NCBI GenBank assembly: GCA_943367595.1
Contig: CALRJS020000015.1
Span: 1-64,000, forward strand
DNA from: MW101C3 sp943367595
Lineage (GTDB): Bacteria > Cyanobacteriota > Cyanobacteriia > PCC-6307 > Cyanobiaceae
Length of the DNA: 64,000 nucleotides
Direction of reading: 5' to 3'
Position numbers and translations under genes: made by a program. Below the pieces are notes generated by a model. That model did no database searches. It worked only from the letters and a program-made list of their open reading frames with translations, and was not told the DNA's origin. Below, one piece after another: positions 58,280 through 64,000 of this stretch (within the stretch, counting starts at the first letter, position 1; every line of letters starts with the position of its first letter).

Positions 58280-59176
58280 ATGGCCGCGACGATCTATCTC
58301 CATTGGAGCGCCACCGCTTACACCTGGGTGCGCTCGGGTGTTTACCACACGATCGTGGCCGGCGATGGCCATCTGCACCGGCTGCACTCCTACACGATCG
58401 ATCTCAATGCCCACACCTGGCGGCGCAACAGTAACGCAGTGGCGATTTCCTGCGCCTGCATGGGCGGCAACCCCGATCCCTGGATGATCCCGCCCACCGA
58501 GGCGCAGATCGAGGCGATGTGCCAGGAGGTGGCGGCCGTGGCCCGCAGTTGGAGCTGGCGTGCCGAAGACATCACCATTCAGCGGGTGATGACCCACGCC
58601 GAAGCGGCCGCCAACCGTGATGGGCGCCAGCCGCATGACAACTACGGTCCGGTGGCCTGGGGTGGCAGCGGCGAGCGCTGGGACTTCATGCAGCTGCGTA
58701 AGGGCGGACCTGCCGATGGCGGCGAGCAGTTGCGGCGGCGGATTCGTGAGTTGCTCGCTCCAGCCCCCGTCCTCCCCCCCGCCGCAGGCCCAGCGCCGCT
58801 TGCCTTTCGGCGCAAGGCCAGCATGACGGCCCGCAGCACCAGCCTCGCCGTGGAGATCGATGCCAACGGCACCTCCTGGGCCCTGGCCACCGATCTGCTC
58901 AACCTTTACGACATTCCCTTCGAGTGGAATGCCAGCCAGCGGCGCATCCTGATCGGCAGCGCCGATATCGCCCCCACCCACCGGGACGATGGTGTGCAGG
59001 CCTCCATCGGCCACCCCCTGTTCGAGATGGGCCTTCAGGGCGGCAATGCGCCGGTGATTCTGCGCGGCATCCTGCGTGACGACCGGGCCTGGTGCCGCGT
59101 GCTGGAGTTCGCCGAGGCGCTGGGCATCACCGCCTTCTTTTCGCCGTTCGCCCTGGGGGAACGGCGTGGAGGCTGA
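58280..59176 (+). CDS. N-acetylmuramoyl-L-alanine amidase-like (Amidase_2/PGRP-type) protein
   Basis: In this 298-residue protein residues 1-160 resemble phage-type or peptidoglycan-recognition amidases: TIYLHWSATAYTWV (first His), VYHTIVAGDGHLHRL (second His), NAVAISCACMGG and RVMTHAEAAAN (a later His). No signal peptide is present. The C-terminal 100 residues (after a Pro/Ala linker) form an unidentified domain with SWALATDLLNLYDIPFEWN and ending FFSPFALGERRGG. The gene is the only plus-strand one inside the final glycan block. Exact metal ligands need alignment; it could come from a phage or act in cell-wall remodelling. Confidence 0.6.
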   Translation: MAATIYLHWSATAYTWVRSGVYHTIVAGDGHLHRLHSYTIDLNAHTWRRNSNAVAISCACMGGNPDPWMIPPTEAQIEAMCQEVAAVARSWSWRAEDITIQRVMTHAEAAANRDGRQPHDNYGPVAWGGSGERWDFMQLRKGGPADGGEQLRRRIRELLAPAPVLPPAAGPAPLAFRRKASMTARSTSLAVEIDANGTSWALATDLLNLYDIPFEWNASQRRILIGSADIAPTHRDDGVQASIGHPLFEMGLQGGNAPVILRGILRDDRAWCRVLEFAEALGITAFFSPFALGERRGG

Positions 59177-59403
59177 GTGTGTCGAGCCGCCAGCAGCTTT
59201 CGCCTGGTGCAAGGCAGGTGGGTCGGCAGGGTTGATCACATGAGGGAGCTACTCCGAACCTCACGCCTTTGCCGTCCTCACACAGCACTGCCTTCAACAA
59301 CGCTGCAGGCGGCGGAGCCCCGCGGCCAGCCCATGAGCCGTTCGTTGCACCAGCGGGTTCTGCCGGCCACACAGCTGGCGTCTCCTCAACGCGTTCGCCT
59401 GGC

Positions 59404-60567
59404 TCATCGGCTGTGCTGGGCGGCCACGGATTCGTAGAGCTCCAGATAGGCAGCCGCCGTTTTCTCCCAGCTGAAACGCTCGAGCTGACGCCGGCCCTTG
59501 CGGATCAGGTCTTCGCGCAGCCCAGGCTCACGGGCGATTCGCAGAATGGCTTCAACGATGGCCTCCACCGAGGAAGGGTTGAACAGGAGCGCCGCATCGC
59601 CGGTCACTTCCGGCAGGCTGGAGGTGTTGGCGGCCAGGACCGGCGTGTCCAGGGCCATAGCTTCGAGAGGAGGAATCCCGAAGCCCTCGTAGAGGGAGGG
59701 ATAGACGAAGGCAAGCGCACCGCGGTAGAGCTTGTAGAGCTGGGCATCGCCCAGATCGGCATGCATGATCACCTTGTTGCTGATGGCGAGCGCTTCAAGG
59801 AGATCCACTTCCTCGCTGGTGAACGATGCTCCCACCAGGTGAAGCTGCAAGTTGGGAAGCTGGGCGCTTACCCGTGTAAAGGCAAGGGCGAGTCGGGTGA
59901 AATTCTTGTAGGAGGATCGTGCGCCCACGTATAGCAGGTAGGGAGTGGCTTGATCAGCCCGGGGGATCGCCTCGGTTCGGCTATCCATGGCATTCAGCCC
60001 ATCTACCCCTTTGAGGTCGCCAGCCAGGTGAATCACCGACACTTTGGGCTCGAGATGCGGATAAAGCGCCAGTAGATCGTTGCGGGTGGACTCTGAGATG
60101 CAGGGGATGGCTGCCGCTGCTTCAAAGCACTGCCTCTTGAGATGGGCAGATTCACCGTTGGGATCGAGTTGATGTTTCCACTTTTCTACAATCATGTCGT
60201 AAGCAGTGTAAATCACTGGCGCCTTTGATCCCAAGATCAACGGTTTGCCGTAAAAGGTGCAGTGAATCAGATTCGGTCGGAAGCGGGTTGCTCGTTGTGC
60301 AAAACGAAAGCGCCAGAGTTTTTCATTGACTCGCCCCGGGCGAATATTCAGATTGTGCCGGGCAATCGTGAGCTGAGGGCCGATGGGATGGGGAAGGCTG
60401 GCAGCACGGCGGCTCGTCAGTAAGCAGGGATAGTGATGGGAAACAGAAGAGATCAGATGATCAAAGAAATTGCTGATGCCGCCCGGGCGGCTCTGATAGA
60501 GGTTGTAGATCAATCCGTCATAGTAAACGCGGTGCGGAGAAGTCGCGTCCGATCGATTTGATTTCAC
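59404..60567 (-). CDS. GT4 glycosyltransferase (mannosyltransferase-like)
   Basis: This 387-residue GT-B enzyme has YYDGLIYNLYQSRPGGISNF (the GGI loop), AYDMIVEKW, AIPCISESTRNDLLALYPHL and PYLLYVGARSSYKNFTRLAL. LYEGFGIPPLEAMALDTPVL and NTSSLPEVTGDAALLFNP follow, typical of the WbpY/WbdB-like branch, often mannosyl- or rhamnosyltransferases. It sits 3 bp from the gmd-like gene, so transfer of a GDP-derived deoxyhexose is plausible. Confidence 0.88.
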   Translation of the reverse strand: MKSNRSDATSPHRVYYDGLIYNLYQSRPGGISNFFDHLISSVSHHYPCLLTSRRAASLPHPIGPQLTIARHNLNIRPGRVNEKLWRFRFAQRATRFRPNLIHCTFYGKPLILGSKAPVIYTAYDMIVEKWKHQLDPNGESAHLKRQCFEAAAAIPCISESTRNDLLALYPHLEPKVSVIHLAGDLKGVDGLNAMDSRTEAIPRADQATPYLLYVGARSSYKNFTRLALAFTRVSAQLPNLQLHLVGASFTSEEVDLLEALAISNKVIMHADLGDAQLYKLYRGALAFVYPSLYEGFGIPPLEAMALDTPVLAANTSSLPEVTGDAALLFNPSSVEAIVEAILRIAREPGLREDLIRKGRRQLERFSWEKTAAAYLELYESVAAQHSR

Positions 60568-60570
60568 GGC

Positions 60571-61542
60571 TTAGAACAACTCCTGGTGATAGAGCTTGCT
60601 GACGAGCTCTGGAAAGCCTGTCGTCGCTTTCCAGCCGAGTTTTAGCCTGATCTTTTCGGCGGAAAGCGTCATGGATGTGAGGTCGGATGGACGTAGAAGC
60701 TTTTGGTCTGTCTTGATGATCGCTGTGGCATCAAGATCAGCAAGTCTGCAGAGAGACTCGATCAGTTCTAGAAGAGAATGCGTTTGGCCTGTGGCAACAA
60801 TGTAGTCCTCTGCTACAGGTGCGCATGTCATCGAGTGGATGGCTTCGACATAATCAGCGGCCCACCCCCAGTCCCTTGAAATCAGGATGTTTCCGAGCTC
60901 AAGGCTTGATTGTTTTCCTGCTTTGATTGCGTGAATGCCCTGCACGATCTTGCTGGTGACAAACCTCGAGGGCCTCAACGGTGACTCATGATTGGAGAGC
61001 AGGCCCGTGCATGCGTGCAGGCCGTAACTCTTGCGGTAGTTGCTCGTGATCCAGAAGGAGGTGGCTTTGGCCACGGCGTAGGGGCTTACCGGATGCATGG
61101 CCGACTGCTCGTTCAACACACTCTCCGGTGAGTTGCCAAAGCACTCGGTGCTGCCAGCATTGAAGAAGCGAATCGGAAGGTCAAGAATTCTCATGGCCTC
61201 GAGAAAATTGAGCGTACCGATGGCGATGGATTCGAACGATTCGAAGGGTTGCTCAAAGGAAAGCCCAACGCTGGTCTGTCCAGCCAGTGAATAGATCTCA
61301 TCAGGCTGGTGAAGCCTGATCATCTGGAGCACACTGCGAAAGTCTGCGGGAGCCAGGGATACGATCTCCACGTTGTCAAGGAGGTCCAAGGCCTGCAACC
61401 TTGACACGTCTGCAGTGCCGGCATCGCGGCTGCTGCCAACCACTCTGTAGCCCCGCTGAACAAGTCGGTGAGCAAGATAAGCACCGGTCTGTCCGGTGAT
61501 GCCGCTGATCAGGGCTGTTCGCGGGACCCTTGGAGTGCTCAT
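60571..61542 (-). CDS. GDP-mannose 4,6-dehydratase-like SDR
   Basis: This 323-residue protein has ALISGITGQTGAYLAHRLVQ, FFNAGSTECFG, YAVAKATSFWITSNYRKSYG (YxxxK), SNHESPLRPSRFVTSKIVQG and ISRDWGWAADYVEA, all strongly Gmd-like. It is shorter than the canonical Gmd at 62766 and more divergent, and may be a paralogue with altered substrate or the RMD-type reductase partner. It lies between the WbpY-like glycosyltransferase and a methyltransferase, all on the minus strand. Confidence 0.82.
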   Translation of the reverse strand: MSTPRVPRTALISGITGQTGAYLAHRLVQRGYRVVGSSRDAGTADVSRLQALDLLDNVEIVSLAPADFRSVLQMIRLHQPDEIYSLAGQTSVGLSFEQPFESFESIAIGTLNFLEAMRILDLPIRFFNAGSTECFGNSPESVLNEQSAMHPVSPYAVAKATSFWITSNYRKSYGLHACTGLLSNHESPLRPSRFVTSKIVQGIHAIKAGKQSSLELGNILISRDWGWAADYVEAIHSMTCAPVAEDYIVATGQTHSLLELIESLCRLADLDATAIIKTDQKLLRPSDLTSMTLSAEKIRLKLGWKATTGFPELVSKLYHQELF

Positions 61543-61733
61543 TGATTCATCAAGAATGGAAACACAACAACGGAATCAACTTGGTGCAGAACAAGCGTGG
61601 CCCGGAGAGCCTGTGAACGGACATAGCGAAGGGGGCTCGCTCCCATGTTCGCTCAGCTTCGACAGCAGCCCTTCATCGCGGCTGAATGGTGACGTGGGCG
61701 TTACCTCACTTGCTTTCCTTCTTCATTGTCATC

Positions 61734-62600
61734 TTAACCAAGCCGCCTGACAGCTTCAAGGTGGTCCTGCCATGTCAGGCTTGCAAGATCAGTGGGAGGC
61801 TCCAATCCACCTAGGATTCGTACGCCTAGCCGTCGCACCCGTGAAAGGGCTGCTTGGTATAATGAAACTCCAGCACTTCTGGTCTGAGCGATATTTTCAG
61901 CTTCTGAGCATTCAGGAGAGACGAACATGTGGAAGCCACGGCAATGTCTGTAGTTCAGGCCCACTTCAGAAGCTAGAAACGTCAGGGTTTCCCTGGTGTA
62001 GAAGCTGATGTGCTGGCCCGTTTCCGGAGCAAGGTACCACCACTGCGGGCTTGGCTCATTCCCCTCGTATAGCTCCGTTGAGGCAATGATGAGCTTGGGT
62101 TGGTGAGTGTCAACGAGTGCGGAAAGAAATTCAATGGGATTTGGCAGGTGTTCAAGCACTTCGAACACCGTGACCACACCGATGCTGCCGACGGCCTTGT
62201 CCACTTCGAATCCCTTCGCGAAGATGTTTGGCGCATAGGGGTCACTCCAGAAGCATGGATGGCCGATGTCACGCATCAGTCTTGTAAGCACGCCATAGCC
62301 ACCAGCGGCATCCAGTATCGTCAGGCGATGCAGGCGGAGCTCAACCAGTAGCGAGGAGAGGGCTTGCGAAATAGTGATGTTTCGTGCAAGCAGCCCTGTG
62401 TCCGTAATGGCGATCGGATCTTGATAGGCCTCGTTCAGCCAGTGGGGATGCGAATAGCCTGCCCATCCACATTGCGGACATTGATGAAGCCAGGCTTGGT
62501 GTTTCCCCAGGATCTGAGCAGGGAACAGTGGCTTTGTGCCTGAGTTGCAGATCGGACACGATGGTTCCGCGGCTTCCGCTTGGCTCTTCATCTGCTTCAT
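61734..62600 (-). CDS. Class I methyltransferase with N-terminal zinc ribbon
   Basis: This 288-residue protein has CPIC at 15-18 and CPQC at 41-44, forming a zinc-ribbon pair. ILDAAGGYGVLTRLMRDIG (SAM motif) follows near residue 95, with VVTVFEVLEHLPNPIEFLSA and ISFYTRETLTFLA. Zinc-ribbon-containing methyltransferases of this sort occur in sugar-methylation and deoxysugar pathways (TylF-like C-methyl or O-methyl types). It is between the two Gmd-like genes and may modify a GDP-deoxysugar or a transferred sugar. Confidence 0.8.
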   Translation of the reverse strand: MKQMKSQAEAAEPSCPICNSGTKPLFPAQILGKHQAWLHQCPQCGWAGYSHPHWLNEAYQDPIAITDTGLLARNITISQALSSLLVELRLHRLTILDAAGGYGVLTRLMRDIGHPCFWSDPYAPNIFAKGFEVDKAVGSIGVVTVFEVLEHLPNPIEFLSALVDTHQPKLIIASTELYEGNEPSPQWWYLAPETGQHISFYTRETLTFLASEVGLNYRHCRGFHMFVSPECSEAENIAQTRSAGVSLYQAALSRVRRLGVRILGGLEPPTDLASLTWQDHLEAVRRLG

Positions 62601-62765
62601 GAGGGCATTCCTTGGACGGGGAGACCCCCGCTGGTCGTTCAGGCCGTCACTGACGTCTGTTTGTTCAGATGCAGTTTTTGAAGCCGGTCAACCCTGCCTC
62701 GGATACACGTCTAGGTGGCGCGATTGCGCGATCGAACGTTGAACCTGAATGGCGTGGATACTAGC

Positions 62766-63893
62766 TTAGCGCACCTGGTCGGCCTCTCTGACCACCATTG
62801 GTGGGTTCTCCATTGATCCCACCACCTCAAAGCCTTCACGACGCAGGGTGGCTTCCTTGGCTGCATCTTCCACATCCTGCTTGACCATTTCCGCCACCAA
62901 CTCCTCGAGCGTGGTGGTGGGAGTCCAGCCGAGTTTCTCGCGCGCCTTGGTGGGGTCGCCCAAGAGGGTTTCCACCTCAGCAGGGCGGAAATAGCGCGGG
63001 TCGATGCGTACCACGGCGGCGCCTGTATCTCTGCGCCGACCGGTTTCAGCCACCCCTGTGCCGCTCCAGTCGATCCCGCCCCAACCCAGTGCGCCGGCAG
63101 CCAGCTCGATGAAGCGCCTGACAGATTCCTGGCGTCCTGTGGCGATCACGAAATCGTCGGGTGTTTCCTGTTGCAGCATCAGCCATTGCATCTCGACGTA
63201 ATCCCGCGCATGGCCCCAATCGCGCAGGGAATCGAGGTTGCCCATGTAGAGACACTGATCGAGGCCCGCTGCGATCCGCGCCAGGCCACGAGTGATCTTG
63301 CGAGTCACGAAGGTTTCTCCGCGACGCGGGCTTTCATGGTTGAAGAGAATGCCATTGCAGGCATACATCCCATGAGCTTCCCGATAATTCACCGTGATCC
63401 AGTAGCCATAGAGCTTTGCTACCCCGTAGGGGCTTCTCGGATAGAATGGGGTGGTTTCTTTCTGTGGCGTTTCCTGTACCAGTCCATACAGCTCGCTGGT
63501 GCTGGCCTGGTAGATGCGGGTTTTGCTGCCCAACCCCAACACCCGCACGGCCTCCAGAATACGGAGCGTGCCAAGTGCATCAGCATTGGCTGTGTATTCG
63601 GGGCTTTCGAAGCTCACTGCCACATGGCTCTGCGCGCCCAGGTTATAGATTTCATCGGGCTGCACTTGCTGAATGATGCGAATCAGATTGCTGGCATCCG
63701 TGAGATCTCCGTAGTGCAACACCAGGCGTGGATCCTGATCGTGGGGATCTTGATAGAGGTGATCAATGCGCTGCGTATTGAAGCTGCTGGCCCTGCGCTT
63801 GATGCCGTGCACCACATACCCCTTCTCAAGCAGAAACTCGCAAAGGTAGCTGCCATCCTGGCCGGTGATGCCGGTGATCAAGGCTGTTTTCAT
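62766..63893 (-). CDS. gmd: GDP-mannose 4,6-dehydratase
   Basis: This 375-residue enzyme converts GDP-mannose to GDP-4-keto-6-deoxymannose with bound NADP(H). TALITGITGQDGSYLCEFLL carries the nucleotide loop, GIKRRASSFNTQRIDHLY is the family hallmark, and YQASTSELYGLV and YPRSPYGVAKLYGYWITVN (YxxxK) are catalytic. FNHESPRRGETFVTRKITRG and RDWGHARDYVEMQWLMLQ complete the signature. Length is typical. Fcl at 53618-54625 provides the following step to GDP-fucose. No gene lies in the remaining 107 bp of the window. Confidence 0.95.
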   Translation of the reverse strand: MKTALITGITGQDGSYLCEFLLEKGYVVHGIKRRASSFNTQRIDHLYQDPHDQDPRLVLHYGDLTDASNLIRIIQQVQPDEIYNLGAQSHVAVSFESPEYTANADALGTLRILEAVRVLGLGSKTRIYQASTSELYGLVQETPQKETTPFYPRSPYGVAKLYGYWITVNYREAHGMYACNGILFNHESPRRGETFVTRKITRGLARIAAGLDQCLYMGNLDSLRDWGHARDYVEMQWLMLQQETPDDFVIATGRQESVRRFIELAAGALGWGGIDWSGTGVAETGRRRDTGAAVVRIDPRYFRPAEVETLLGDPTKAREKLGWTPTTTLEELVAEMVKQDVEDAAKEATLRREGFEVVGSMENPPMVVREADQVR

Positions 63894-64000
63894 TCCAACG
63901 AGCGACGATGAAGGAGGGGTGTGCAGATGGCCTCAAATCCCAGTCAAGCATGCCTGCCGGTCTGCTTGCTGGGGGATCTGGCCTGCCCAATTGCTATGAC

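Overview
The window is high-GC cyanobacterial chromosome, most like an alpha-cyanobacterium (Cyanobium / high-GC Synechococcus). The evidence is a CpcS/CpeS-type phycobiliprotein lyase, a ThiD2-ThiE fusion, DUF3611, DUF1517 and TIGR03792 proteins, a cyanoexosortase with an HpsJ-like partner, and copies of the HIP1 palindrome GCGATCGC. No rRNA, tRNA, CRISPR array, insertion sequence or phage structural gene was recognised.

Region 1 (1-13.3 kb) is core housekeeping. It holds the start of a DUF192-like gene, an OmpR-type regulator with a degenerate receiver, nadK, pheS, surE, a DUF3611 membrane protein, ribF, a tiny membrane protein antisense to the ribF tail, thiE, thiS, a DUF1517 protein, larB, a TIGR03792 protein, ispF, trmD, the bilin lyase, era and a conserved hypothetical gene. 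Many neighbours overlap by 4 nt.

Region 2 (13.3-28.8 kb) is an export and sorting module. It contains an outer-membrane barrel protein, a sulfotransferase, a sulfotransferase-glycosyltransferase fusion, a secreted protein with a PEP-CTERM-like tail (VPGPLP) that has its own promoter and terminator, a proline-rich membrane protein, a Wza-like export protein and a Wzc-like tyrosine kinase. Converging on the kinase gene is a tightly overlapping operon: NDP-sugar 4,6-dehydratase, cyanoexosortase, exosortase-associated protein, HpsJ-like protein, CX5R phosphatase.

Region 3 (29-44.2 kb) is a long minus-strand polysaccharide operon. It encodes a WecA/WbpL-like initiating transferase, a YdcF-like protein, an SDR-like protein, a GT2, a GT87-WcaF fusion, a Wzy-like polymerase, six GT4 glycosyltransferases and two FkbM methyltransferases. 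A candidate promoter lies upstream of its first gene.

Region 4 (44.2-64 kb) is a mosaic of further surface-glycan genes: GT4 genes, a decayed inverted GT4 copy, a DUF5672 protein, a GT2, a lipid-linked-oligosaccharide-type ABC exporter, a TIGR03790 protein, GDP-fucose synthesis (gmd, fcl and a gmd paralogue), methyltransferases, a third sulfotransferase, a frameshifted GT4 and an amidase-like gene. It also has a 0.94-kb stretch without a convincing gene.

Together the genes describe synthesis, probable sulfation, methylation and acetylation, Wzx/Wzy-like assembly and Wza/Wzc export of a deoxyhexose-containing exopolysaccharide. A cyanoexosortase/PEP-CTERM-type sorting system is embedded in the same locus. 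Functional links between the parts are inferred from gene content and order only.
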